64,000 bases of DNA, from NCBI GenBank assembly GCA_015657535.1, contig JADHZB010002041.1:170749-234748 (forward strand). Direction: 5' to 3'. Positions 24,933 through 37,200 of this stretch are shown piece after piece. The notes beneath the pieces are model-generated. The model had not been told where the DNA came from, ran no database searches, and saw only the letters and a program-made list of their open reading frames with translations. Made by a program: the position numbers and the translations under genes. Source of the DNA: Nephromyces sp. MM_2019. Lineage: Eukaryota; Apicomplexa; Aconoidasida; Nephromycida. Position 1 is the first letter of the stretch, and every line of letters begins with the position of its first letter.

Positions 24933-25041
24933 CTGAAACGAACTCTGGGACGTGGGCGAGATGAATGATGTACATTTTGGAGTCATCAGGCCCATCGATA
25001 ACTTCCGAATGGCATTCATTTGAGAAAAAAGTGTCAGAAAC
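24933..25041 (-). CDS. Unidentified internal exon
   Basis: Reads VSDTFFSNECHSEVIDGPDD then SKMYIIHLAHVPEFVS, phase 0 to phase 1, and ends at a TTTCAG/GTAACT donor. The alternation of acidic loops and hydrophobic strands looks like a folded domain. The acceptor (TTTCAAG) is weak. It may belong with the basic terminal frame at 24067-24474. No family was recognised. Confidence 0.35.
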
Positions 25042-27660
25042 CTTGAAAGCATTTTAGCCACTTTGCCTCGTTGCTTTAAAAAGCTTAGGAGAGTTTGGTA
25101 GCTTTACCTTGGGTGCAAAAGCACTAGTGTAATGAATGCTCCAAAGCGCCAAGTTTGCGAAGGCTACTATCAGCATGTGTTTGTACCCGCCCATGCGGTG
25201 GCTGACTTGTACGTCTAGTCGCTGCATGTTCGCCTAAGAAGCATTTAACTGCAATGATTGAGCTGCCAAAAATTTTTTTTTTTCTTTTTGCGCAGCTTAT
25301 AGCTGCAGCAAGTAAAAATAAACACCAAAAAAATAAAAATGAATGGTTTACTTACGTGAACAGTGATTACGGCGCTTAAATTTCTCTTTCCGAAAATGCT
25401 GTGTGCTTTAAAAATAAAGTGACTATCCTGGCCTACCGCCTTTAGAGAAATCGCATGCAGCGATGTGCACCGAGGGAAATACAGAAATATCGTTCGATGA
25501 TTCTACGCAAAAAATGGGTTAGCCTCTAATTTCATGCTGCAAGAATAAAAATAGTAGACGTCCCAGTATGAACAATGAATCATCGGTCTGAATTAGAGCC
25601 AAAACGCTCCTCCGTACACCTAAATTGATAGTTTTACATTTTTGTGTATCATACACAGCAATAATAGGCTCACCCTTGCCTATTAAAAAAAAGCCTTTAT
25701 ATATAAATGATTAGAGTACGCTGACTAAAAACCGTATCCTTTTGTAATACCGCAATAAAAATTCTTATTAAGTGTTAAAACTGAATCGATTGTATGTACA
25801 TTGGGAACACAGACGATATTGCGCAAACGGTACGCTTTCGAATCACTTTCTTAGAGCTGAAGTTAAGCTTACGCAGAGTTTACGCTGTAGAATTTCACGG
25901 AAATCGCAGCACAGCAAATTGCCCTATTCTTAGGCATTATGATAATTTTTCACGAGTAACCCATGTGTAACAGCAGGTGCTGGCGGTTGACTAGTGATCT
26001 CCGTAACCCAACTAATTTTTTGTTTTGCCAATAAAAAAGCGGTGTTAAAGTTGTAAAAGTTTGCAATGAAGCCTTCCTGGCATGTCTTGTTAATACAAAG
26101 CATCCGAGACCAGCTTTAGCTGATTAAAATTTTTCAAAGCAGCACAGCGTAAAAAAGCACAGTAAGGTAATTTATTATTCTTCCTCTGGGAGACGATTTC
26201 GAGAGCACGATATCTTTTTTTCAAGCCATGGACTTTATACGGTACCAAAATTATTCTGGCCCGTAAAATCGGTTTATTTTCGAGACGCATCATATGATTT
26301 TGCACGAAACTGCATGAGATTCAGTTTTCCAAACAAAGAACGAGCGTGACCTAGAAACATGAGGTGTATTCAACTCTTATGATACACCTTGATGCCCCTC
26401 AAGTTGTTCCGTATTGCGCAACAAAATAAATTTTTAAATCAATAGTAGCTCTATGCAGGATAGAAGGTTTGCATCTACATCGGCATCAGCCAGTTTCTTA
26501 ATTGAAAGAACCACTTTCGTTTATTAAAACTTTAGTAAGGATATTCCTTAGACACTAGATCATTTTTGGTTTTTAAAACTATTTAATGGTGTCGCATTCA
26601 TAAAATTGATGAAAGTTTCTAACCGCTAAATTAAAAAACTGTAGACTGTTTAATTTCTGAAACCTTTATGATTACACTTGCTTCAATTAAACTCAAAACT
26701 TTGGGGCAAGTCCTTAACGGCTGCATTTATGGGGCTACCTGAAGGATTTGTTGAAAAGATTGAAGGAGGCATTCTGGATATATATATATACACAGAAATA
26801 CGGAACTTTGAAAATTAGATTTTCAGCTAAACAGTATTGTATTCTGCTTTATACTATTCTGTTGTCTATTATTTTAGCCTTAGAATGCAGGCACTTACGT
26901 TCTGCACTCCAGCAACGCACCAGGTAACTTAGAAAAACTTTCAAGTGTATAGCCCCATGCTAGGTACATAAAATTAAGTAAGCAATATTTCTTTTTTTTG
27001 CAAAAATATTAAAAAAATTCCCGCAGTGATTAAATGCGTCACGTGAAATGCTTGCGTTGTGCGCTTAGCTGAATTACTATAGTAGCATTCAGCTTCGAAG
27101 TTGTTAGGACTCAATCTTCTCCACAGAACATGAAAGGGAAAAGTGGTAATTCGAAAGCAGCACCAATGATAGTGGTGGCATTTACGTAGTAGTGAGGTAT
27201 CTTTTCATCGTGGAAAAAAGGTCTCTCCTACTATAGAAGGGTTGCTTGAAATTTTGCACGCATGCATGTTCAAAAGTGCCTCGTTTTCTTTTTTATTGCT
27301 TTGTTGAAGAATCTTCATTGCCTGGTGAACGGCCTTAAAATGCAGCATTAAAAGGTCCACGAGACAAAATTCCGCTAGAAGTGCTACTCCGTTCTCTGAT
27401 TCGCAATTCCCAGGTTTCCAATTTCTTTTTTGCGAAAATGCAGTTGTAAAATTAGCATATATGTTTACAGCTGTCTACTTATAAATGAAAGTCAGCAAGA
27501 GCATTGGTTTTGTCTGGAGCTGTGCACATCAACACAAAGCATTCTTAGGCGAAACCCAGCTTTGTTAAAAACTCGCGCTAAAAGACTGGAGCCATTTTTC
27601 CAGCTTTCAAAAAATCTTATCTTTTAGAGTATATTAAGAATATTGCACTCTCGAGTGATG
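25042..27660. other. No assignable gene
   Basis: About 2.6 kb of AT-rich DNA between the unassigned minus exon and the stop codon of the large disordered-protein gene. It contains a short (TA)n run near 26779-26790 and several 60-70-codon frames without splice support. The leftmost base of the disordered-protein gene lies at 27661. Confidence 0.4.
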
Positions 27661-29973
27661 CTATGCAATCCACCCAAACCAGGGCGTGTTTTCTTCCTGT
27701 TTGCCTCCGAAAATATCACCTACTACGCCTATAGAACCTAGGCTAAGAATACGATCGCGCACCACAGTAGCAGTATCACTTATAAAGTTATCTTCGCCAT
27801 CTAATGCAGCTTTATCAGGCGGCACGGTACGCTCAGCTTGCAACTTGTACTTCTCCTCGATGTTTTTAAGATCATCCATTTTGGCAGCATCCTTAGTTTG
27901 ACCTTCACGCAAGTCGTCCGCTTCGTTGCCACCCGATTGAGTTGATACCGTAGAAATTTCGTCATGCGATGCAAAGCTTTTAAAAACTTCTTTCATCCCA
28001 TCAAGAGTGAAATATTTCCCCAGCGGTATTCCGCTTTGCCCCAGGAGAAAGTCTTCAATTGAATCTTCTAAGCTAACAGGTTGTTGTTGGCGAGTAACCC
28101 TAGCTTCTCGGTCTTCGTCAAAGATGCACTTTGAGCCGACTTTCAATACTCCTTCATCATCACTTGGGGCGACAATAGGAGATTCTCGAGGAGTTTGAAA
28201 TAGCTTTTGGATGAAATTGTTGTCATATGGCCCTTGTTTACCTTGAATTCGCGATTGTCGCCTATGTTCGCGAATTTTTTCGGCCTGAATTTCACTTTCG
28301 AACAGTGTGCCAAATATGTAATCTTCAGAATCTTCTTGCAGCTCTGGCTGTCTATCTTTATCAATGCGCCCCACACTTGCTTTTTCTGATTTTGTAAGTT
28401 TTTTTTTTACGTCATGGGTACGATTCGCTGCAAACTTAGTGCCCTCTGCCGGCTTTTTAGAGTTCAGGGCGTTTGTTTTCTTGGTATCAGAGGTTATATC
28501 CATTTTTTTGCGAGAATTTGTACTCCCTTCAATAGCCGGCATTTTCGCTTGTATATCAGATTCATGAGATGGCTCTACGTAATGCTCTTGTGGACGGTCC
28601 TCTTTAATCGATTCACCCTGGGCGTAATTGTACGCTTTTATATTATTATCCTTGCTAAGCTTCTCTTCTGGATTTTCAGCTTTTATGCTGCTCTTATCAT
28701 AACCAGAACTAGCTAGAATTTCACCATTGTTAGACGATTCCTTAGGGGGCTGCTTAGTTTCCGGTCTAGATTGTTTTAGCAGGTTCTTCCTCTGGTCAAG
28801 TGATAATGAGGGTTGCAGTGCCTTTGTTGAATCCTCATTAGGGATAAAATGCGAAGTTGCCCTATTATAATAAAGTTTCCTATGCCTATCAGCTTTTTGT
28901 GTATCAGGCTGCATCGAATAAAAAGTTGCACTATTTTTTCTGAGGCTTACTGGAGCCACTGCCGTAGCGCTTCTTATCGTTTTAGTACCACTCTGCAGCG
29001 AAATCTTTGATGTGCTAACACTCTTCCCTGTCAATGGTCGAGCGTTTTTTTCCGAAGTCCTTGTTTCATCAGTATTTTTGGTAATGTCCACTACAGCGCT
29101 ATCTGCTGAAGGGGTTTTATAGAAACTTACCGGTTTATAGGCGCTCGAAGTTTCTTCATGTATTGCTTTAGAAAGTGTTTCTGTTCCGGTCATCGTAGTT
29201 TCATTTTTACTGCCTGCAGTGTTCGATATAGGTTGCTGTTGCTTATGACTTATAGTTGATTCTAGGGTGGAAGAGTTTCGTACGTCTGTCGCAGTTACAT
29301 CTTTAATTTTCGAGGAGCTTTCCTGACTTGCGCTCGCAGGCGGCGGGGATTCCTTTCTCGCCTTCTGTACTGTAGCTTGTTTTGGTAGAGTATTTTTATT
29401 AGAAGAAGCCTCTTGATCTCCTTGTAGGCTAGCCTTGTCGGTCCTTTCCACGGATTTCTTCGTCCCTTCCGTGCTCTTTTGCGAAGAAGCACTGAGATTT
29501 TGCTTGCCAAGGGAAACATCGGCAGCATTAGCTTCGTCAGTCTGTTTAGGTGAAATGAGTTTTCCTTCAGCGGAGTCAGGGTTCTGCTGATAGTGCTCTC
29601 TATTTTTTATGGAGGTATCCTTCCCAATATTCTGTGGTCTTGATTCCCGCCCATCGGAATATTTTGAGCCTAGCGCAGGCGTTGATTTTGAATCAAGTGA
29701 GGGTGGCCCATCACCTTGTTGGACGCCACCTGCTGTAGAATGATTTTTGTCTGCTAATATCCCTTGCTCAATTCCTGTAGATACAATTGGGGCCTCTGCA
29801 GGTTTTGGGCCGTTTGTTTTTGAGGGTTGAACGCTGGAAGCTTGATTTTGTGTTCCTTGTTTCTTTTTCTCCACGGGAGACGAAGATAGAGTAGCTTCTT
29901 TCGGTGTTACTGAATTTACCTGCTTCCTTTTAGGAGCGGTACTCTTCAAATCTGTAAAATATAGCGACGCCAT
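27661..29973 (-). CDS. Large intrinsically disordered protein, single exon
   Basis: Unrecognised 770-residue protein in one uninterrupted frame, from ATG at 29973 (MASLYFTDLKSTAPKRKQ) to TAG at 27661-27663. Residues 1 to about 530 are extremely rich in Ser, Thr, Lys, Gln, Glu and Pro with no hydrophobic core, membrane segment or signal peptide, so they are predicted disordered. The C-terminal third differs: short conserved-looking segments such as EDSEDYIFGTLFESEIQAEK, NNFIQKLFQTPRESP, SIEDFLLGQSGIPLGKYF and GMKEVFKSFASHDE alternate with acidic linkers and could be docking motifs or a small helical domain. The extreme C-terminus is hydrophobic and compact (GDIFGGKQEENTPWFGWIA). The frame has no candidate introns, unlike its neighbours, although further upstream exons cannot be excluded. 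The basic, Ser-rich N-terminus would suit a nuclear or cytoskeleton-associated protein, but that is a guess. Confidence 0.85.
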   Translation of the reverse strand: MASLYFTDLKSTAPKRKQVNSVTPKEATLSSSPVEKKKQGTQNQASSVQPSKTNGPKPAEAPIVSTGIEQGILADKNHSTAGGVQQGDGPPSLDSKSTPALGSKYSDGRESRPQNIGKDTSIKNREHYQQNPDSAEGKLISPKQTDEANAADVSLGKQNLSASSQKSTEGTKKSVERTDKASLQGDQEASSNKNTLPKQATVQKARKESPPPASASQESSSKIKDVTATDVRNSSTLESTISHKQQQPISNTAGSKNETTMTGTETLSKAIHEETSSAYKPVSFYKTPSADSAVVDITKNTDETRTSEKNARPLTGKSVSTSKISLQSGTKTIRSATAVAPVSLRKNSATFYSMQPDTQKADRHRKLYYNRATSHFIPNEDSTKALQPSLSLDQRKNLLKQSRPETKQPPKESSNNGEILASSGYDKSSIKAENPEEKLSKDNNIKAYNYAQGESIKEDRPQEHYVEPSHESDIQAKMPAIEGSTNSRKKMDITSDTKKTNALNSKKPAEGTKFAANRTHDVKKKLTKSEKASVGRIDKDRQPELQEDSEDYIFGTLFESEIQAEKIREHRRQSRIQGKQGPYDNNFIQKLFQTPRESPIVAPSDDEGVLKVGSKCIFDEDREARVTRQQQPVSLEDSIEDFLLGQSGIPLGKYFTLDGMKEVFKSFASHDEISTVSTQSGGNEADDLREGQTKDAAKMDDLKNIEEKYKLQAERTVPPDKAALDGEDNFISDTATVVRDRILSLGSIGVVGDIFGGKQEENTPWFGWIA

Positions 29974-32900
29974 TGAAAGATATTTGGTACTCTACTGGTT
30001 GCGGCTAAGCTCTTTTTCATTCTTTACGAGACATGCTAACTTTCTAGCTCTGTATAGATGCCTAAACTGTATTAAATTGTGCACCTTGTTCGCCATGTTT
30101 CCAGTTTACTGTGTTGCCTTTGAATAGGTTATATTAGAATATACGCTGATGGATTAGAAATATTTTATCGTGGCATAATTTCAAATTGTTACATTGACGT
30201 GCCATCAGAGTCTTGCCCAGTGATATCAGGGGCAAGTAACCGTGGCATCCTCATTTTTCAGTAGCGATCGCAAATGCTTATAAAAGTTATGCTATTTTAA
30301 GCACTGCCCCACTTGGAAAAAAGCAATATTCCTTGCGTATTAGCTATTGAGGCTATCAAGACTTGTGAGGGATAGTTCTAAAACTTGTTTTTATATTTAA
30401 TCGCTGCGTAAAACTTAAGCATGCGAAACTGAAAAAGTCCTTAAAAAATTTCTCGGTACAGCAATATTTTGCAATTAATGAAATGCGAACTAGGCGTGTG
30501 CCGGACACAAGGAAGATGCTTACATCTTATTCGGAGGTCTGCTACCCATGCACATGGCTTATCTCTTATAATTGGTCGCGCCTTGCAGTTTACAAAATAA
30601 CTTAGAAGGTGTAATACGCTTTGCAGGGCTATGCTACGTCTTCATAAGTACCTGCTGCTTGATCTTCTTGAAACGCTGTACTCTGAGTATCGCCCATTTT
30701 CTGCTTTTTTGCAGAGTGCTTCTTCGTTATAAAGCCGAGAGCATTAAGCGGTATGCCGCGCGTAAATAGCACCTCTCGGTGTCATTGGAATCATGCGCTC
30801 ATCCTGTCGATTTGTGCACTTCCAGCAGTTTAACGGGTGCAAGGTGCTCAGAGAACGTGGAATTGCATCAAGATCGGTCTTCTAGCGTTATCGCCTCGTT
30901 TTAGCACTGCGCAGCGCAGTGGTAAGAAGTAAGCTAGTTTCGATATGAAAATTCACCCTTAAAATCTCCAAGATTCGTAAGTAAGATTTGTGAAATACGA
31001 GTGGCATGCGCTCCAGTTATAGGCAGCGTTATCGCTACACAAAGCATACGAAAGAATTCAGCGCACCACAATGGTTTATTATAAGCATTGTGCGGGATAT
31101 GCCTATGTAAACTCTAATGCGCTGAAGTAGGCAAGTCGTAGGTCCAGTAGCTATGATATTCTGTGTCAAAAGCATGAATCACATAAGACCATATTCGAGT
31201 AGGAAAACTAACGTGCCTGGTACGACAGTGCTTGATGCTTCACTTTGTGAGGACGCATCCGTAGCCTACAAGATATATACCAGTGTTGAACTTTGGAGTG
31301 ACGCTTCCAGAAAGAAAAGAGTTAGATGCACAAAATTTGGGGGCATGCCGCAGCTTAAGCGGCAATGAATTATGGCAAGCAAATGTTATGGCTACAACAT
31401 ATAAACACCCATGGCGCTTACAATCCCCTCTATAGGAGTGACGTACAGTTTGGGTTGACTGAGTTATAGCCCCGAAGGTATAGTCCTTACTTAAGCATCC
31501 GAAGGTTTACTATCCACTTTTTTGCACAATGAACTGAAGCCATACTTTCTTTTAAGTTATATTATATATGTACCTGTTGTTATATATCGCTGGAAAGATA
31601 GCGGCGCCACCATCAACGTTGGGGATGACCTTCAAACCAGCCGGCAATAATTTCTTAGAAATGGACTAATGCACCAGCATACCTATTCGCCTGGTTAGTG
31701 CTAACTAGGAAGATATGATGTCGCACTGCGTTATACCTGCAAGAAACTAGGGGCTACCTACGGGTCGTCAAATTGCCCCACGCAAAATTTATACTTAGGG
31801 CGAGCTGTCCACATTAGAATTTTTACTACGCTACTCTTCTACTTGTAGGGCTGCTAGGGCAGTCCATACCTCGGTTAGGTGCAATCTCGACGCTAATAGC
31901 AGGTCCCTGGGTGGGCAAGTATTTGCTAAGGATGCAACTTAATTGAAAGCACAAAAAGCTAGGTGGCTCAGATTGCTAATAAACTAGTTTAAATTGTTAG
32001 TACCCGACATAAAATCTAATGCGGTATCTTATTAGCGACACTCAAACAACACACCTAAATGCTGAAAGCGCTTGTGAAATTAAGTTTGTACTGCCTTACC
32101 GAACGTACAGCCAAGCCGTCCAGCCTAGTAATGTGAAAAAAGCACCCAATTGAAGCTCATTTATCCGCAAAATTATTCAGTCGGTATATCAAATAATTTA
32201 AGAATAGAATCCCGCGGTACAGGCATCGAAAAGCATTGCTCAGGGTGCATTTTAACAAATCAAACATATAGCTTCGGGCGGCATAAGTGTTGTCACTGCG
32301 CTAGAAGACCCGGGAAATAGGTAAAGCTCATAGAAGTAAAATTACAATGGAAAGAGCAACAAGGCCTTAACTGCACAATTTCTAATCAATGAACGAATAT
32401 TGGTTGCCAACTGTATGCCCATGCAATTCAGAAGAAGTAGAAGGTACTTCATGATTTGCGAGCTCGATCTTTCTTGCAGCACTTCTATTTCATAGTAAGA
32501 TTCTCATAGCGTCTATTTATTTTCATCGCTTGATCTAAGTTTTGTTCATTCATCGGGTGATTTTCAAAGAAATATCAAAATGCATATTACATATAACTCC
32601 TTAATGAGTACACGCTAACGTAATATTTCAGCTAGACAGTCTTACGTCTTACGTAACCTCTTTGCCCACAACTACCGTAAGTCATCGGCATCAAAGCCGT
32701 AAAAATTTTTCTTCTCTTCTTTAGTCAAATCATTTCAGCTTTAAAAAAATAAGTATAATTGGTTGTTGGAAAGAATTTTGAGGCTTCCATATTCTACTTG
32801 GCACAATTTGGTAATTGTTCGCTACCAAATAAAATTCAAGAAATCGCTAGACGAACATTCCAACTCATTGAAAGCCTTTTTTGGTAGTAGCAAAAAAAAA

Positions 32901-33862
32901 ACACGGGTCTTTTTTTTAGTTAAAAGGCAGAAATACTCAGGAATTTCATCATTCTTTTCAAATTATGACCTAAAAGAGGAATGGGCTATTGTCAGAATTA
33001 CTTCAAAGTTCTGAGATTTATCTCTTGAAATACAAATTCGTGGGGCATCAACTACAAAACTTTGGATAAAAGTCAGTAGAAAGATTGATATAAGCAGGAA
33101 AAAGTAGCTAATGATAAAATGTTAAGTTCGGCCTAATTAAACCCTGTTTTATTATGGAGAGCCAATGAGCATCAAATTAAAGATCTACAACATATTTTCC
33201 CAAAATTCCACCCATATTAGGGTGTTTAACTTCGTTTTTACTCAAAGAGCACACCTCTGGTTTCAGGAATGTGAATGAACGAAATTCTGTTTATTTAGAA
33301 TAAGCTGAGTAATATTCTATTAAAAAAACAACGGTACACCTAATTTCAAGTGCAAGACTACTTGGTCTCACTATAATTACCATAGTGAAGGTTCGAGATT
33401 CACCAGCAGGAAAATAAGATACATCGTTATAAGCTTACTAAAGTAAGCAGCGATTAATCAGTGAATGCCAATGGAGCGTTCACCAGTATTTAAATATAGA
33501 AACTTTTCTTCTCGGCTATCCAACGAGACAATAATATATTTTAACGTTAATACATTTCTTAAAAATCACGCTATAACAGTGTGCTAACGACAAAAAAAAT
33601 TGTAGAAGAATCGTAATAAACCAAACCACGGTAGTGGCAATTTTAAAGTCTATAGCGCACATAATAAAAGAAATAAAATAGTTTCTAGAATATTTAGTAC
33701 ACCAACATTGGCACTCTTTAATATAGAGACCGTTGAGGTACCTATAAAGGGATAGCAATTTAGCTCAAAGTATGCTCGTCATAGGGTGAAAACAGGGTAT
33801 GTACAAATTTAAGATGTAGAGCAATGTCTTAAAAACTTGTATGCCTTCCATTAAGAAGGCAA
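29974..33862. other. Long stretch without assignable gene
   Basis: Begins with the presumed promoter and leader of the minus-strand disordered-protein gene. From about 30.5 to 32.5 kb the DNA is visibly less AT-rich than its surroundings and lacks the long pyrimidine-rich introns seen elsewhere. Open frames are short (up to 71 codons, at 31153-31368) and show no family motifs. No RNA gene was recognised. The change in composition is the only notable property. Confidence 0.4.
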
Positions 33863-34174
33863 TTAATTATAAAAAATGTCAATTAATGCTAGCATAAAAA
33901 TTGTTGCACTCAGCAGAGATTCAGCATAAAACGTCGCATTGCAGCTCACTAGCAGCATTAGCACGCCCAAAGATGTCGCGTAAATACTGAGAATCAGATT
34001 CTTATATCGCAAAAATACTACGAATAGTAATCTAACTGCAGATGCATAGGTGTTGAAACGTTCCTTGTGTGTGCACTTTGACAAAAGCATGGCAGCCGAC
34101 ATGAAATTATCCTTCTTGATTTTGCTTAAAAGTGTGAGGTACCTTTTCCGCAGATTTACGTGCCTTTTCCACAT
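33863..34174 (-). CDS. Hydrophobic open frame next to PRI2 3' end, doubtful
   Basis: 103 codons, starting MWKRHVNLRKRYLTLLSKIK and ending in two predicted membrane segments (ILSIYATSLGVLMLLVSC and SLLSATIFMLALIDIF). A good acceptor (GCTCTTGCAG) precedes it at 34186, so it could be a terminal exon. Its phase does not fit the last certain PRI2 exon, whose reading also reaches its own stop at 34238. It may be an unrelated small membrane protein, an alternative 3' exon, or noncoding. Confidence 0.25.
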   Translation of the reverse strand: MWKRHVNLRKRYLTLLSKIKKDNFMSAAMLLSKCTHKERFNTYASAVRLLFVVFLRYKNLILSIYATSLGVLMLLVSCNATFYAESLLSATIFMLALIDIFYN

Positions 34175-34237
34175 TTCGATAATACCTGCAAGAGCAACGT
34201 AGGTAGAAATTCAGAAAATTACCGAAAAATAAAGTTT

Positions 34238-37200
34238 TTATATGAAATACTTGGCAGAAAAAGGGCTCACGTACTTTGAACTCTCTACGAAGAAGGAGTT
34301 TGGATGATTACCGACGCCATCGCCTAAAAACATTCGTTACATAGGGTGATAAAACTATTTATAACAAAAATTCAAACATACAGGGGGAGAGGAAAGGAAA
34401 AAATGGATATTACTAGATAAAGCGTGAATGAAAACAACATAGAGCAGGGGATAATCAGTGAAAAACAAAGTAAAATGCAAGATTTTTAAGCGCAAATTTA
34501 AGGGCCAAGCACCTACCTAGTGATCCTGGATGCTTTTGAACAAAAAACTCGACGCAAGACAGCTCAAACTGGTTTGATTTTTTTTTATCCAATATAGCTT
34601 CAACGCCGGATTCTACGTAACGAAGCAATATCCAAGACAGATAAAACAGAGAAATGGACGATCAGCAGCAGAATTAAGTGGGCTACTCAACGCTGCAAAA
34701 TTTTTTGTAAACAGTTAAAATGGAGCATACCATTTATTCCAAAGTTACGCAAGAGCTTTCTCAAGGGATCAGCATCATAAGTCTTGAAAGGACATCCATG
34801 TGACTCACCAGAACCAGGATTCTAAACAGTTATGCCACGCAATTAAAAAGCTATAGAAAGAAAAAAATTCCTCTTACAAAACTATAAAGAGCTATAGGAT
34901 ATAGCGTAGAGAAGGACATACTATACTTATTCAATATTTCAGGAAGGGTTGAATAAAAAAAAAAGCCTAGAGCATAAAAAGCACGCAATAAAAAATGCAC
35001 AAAAAAGTAACAGAAAAAAAAGGCAAATCATGAGAAAAAACTTTGAGGGCGAAAACAGAAAAGAATTACTCTATGAACAAACATTTGGTATAAATGATTA
35101 TAATTAGCATTCTTTTAGAAAACGAATATCTTATAGCTGCTATTTGGGTGACATACTCATCTCAATTCTTTAAAAAAGTGATATGAGTAAATATTTTTAT
35201 AGGAAAATATTTCTTTCGCAGAAAATTTGAATAAGCACAGAAATAGTAACAAATGCCTGCATCAATGCAGATAAGAGGTGCAGAAAAAAAACTTCCAAAA
35301 ACTTTGCAATAATAAAACATGGGGTCAAGATAATTTCAAACATTTTAACTAAAGGTAAATTAGGGTTATCCACTCACCGGAAGATCGCCACTAAGAATTT
35401 TGCGGCAGCCATAGGGAGTATGACTGACTCGTTTTCCCTCTTGACCATAGAGATGACGTATCAAATAGCGATGCCTGGGGATATAATTACCATATAATAC
35501 ACTATTAGAAACCACCTAAGGTTTAGCACAGCATCCTATTATAGTGAAGATATCAAGCAACTTGGAACAACCAGAACTTCTAATTGACACAAGCTCAAGA
35601 GACTAACAAAACGAAATGAAAAGATTCCCAAAAGCAGTAAATACTCAAAACTAGGATTTAATCTGGTGCTTATGTATTCTATCCAGCATAGAAATTTTCA
35701 TAGCCCTTTGGTTTTGTTTAGGTTTTGCCTTGGAATTTCAAATCCAGAAAAAAATTTTATTACAATAAAAAATAGCTCACAGAGCCATCAGAAGAAGACA
35801 AATTCGCATACCAGTTATGTGTGACGCAATAAATACTGACATAAGGATATTTTCGGGGTACTAAAATGATGCTATCAATGGCTATGGCTAACTAAAAAGC
35901 TTTCGAAAGATAGAAACCATCCTGCTGGGGGGGCACTCTAGCTACTAACTCAACTTAAGCTGCACCCTAAGCTTCCAACATCATATATGAAATCTTGGTC
36001 ATAGGAAAAAAGTGAACTTGAAATGGCATTGCAGAGCTCCTCCCGCATTGCATACGAAAGAAAAACCTCAGCATGAAAAGTGTGCAATACACTCTTAATT
36101 TATTCTTCCTACAACGCTTTGTTACAGCATATGCTACACCTAGAGATTAACTATAGCTGGATTATAAATTGGCTTACAAAAATCTTAAATCCCATTCAAA
36201 ATCTGCGACAACAGCGTTATAATCCTGTGAAGTTACCAAAGCTTGCAGAGAACGCCTTATTATTACAGACTATAATCATTCTAAAGGTAAAGGAAATTTT
36301 TTTTTCAAAATTTTTTTTCTCAATAGTATTAAATGAGTCTACCAAGCAAACCAACAGCATATATCTTATAGCTGAACTCCATCTCCTTTTTCCGATTTTA
36401 ATCAAGTTCAAGCTTTTTCATTGCTTAATTATCTGAATGCTGCATACTTCCACTTATTCTTGAATGAGGAAATAATTTTCTATTGATGCTGAGAAGAAAT
36501 TGACTGCTATGCTCAAAATTATTGGTTCTTTACAAAACTATTCAAGGAAATTTTTGCTCAGATTTTATTTCCATCATATAGTCACTCTATTTCTTGAGAT
36601 AGCTTCCATTAGCAGCATCAAAATATTTAAAATCTTTTATTGAAAGAAAGACCTCTGAAATAAAGAATTTCATCTCTCTTGGACAAAATAATATGTTTAG
36701 GTTAAAACACCAATGAACGTCACAGTGAGAGCGAGCTCATTGAAACTGATACCCTTGATGAATAAACCTTATTAAATTCGCCCACTTTTGATATAGGAAG
36801 AAGCAGTGATGATGAGTAACTGCTTGGAATTCACAAAAAAAATGTGAATTTGGATAAATCAAGTACAGAAGCATATTCTTCGCAGCTTAAGTATCGTACT
36901 TGTGCGCTAAAAATTATGTGCAAAATTGCAATATTTACAACTTCATGGCTTACTCCTTGTCGAATTGCTTAGTATCGTTCCACTCCGACCGCATGATTGA
37001 AAGCATCTCATCTAGATTTATACCAGCACCCTGAAGCGAGTACATATACTGGCAAAAGTGGTTAGCAGAACTTCTTGCAGCAGCTACCTTAAAAACATTG
37101 ATGATATAATTATAGCATCAACTGTGCTGCGAACGTTTTTAATGATATACATATATCCAACACCAGCACCAGAGCTCTCTAAAAATATACGCAAATCGAG

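Noticed and set aside
33350..33410. tRNA T-arm-like GGTTCGAGATTCACC
   Set aside because: The flanking stem does not pair properly and no anticodon arm or acceptor stem can be folded around it.
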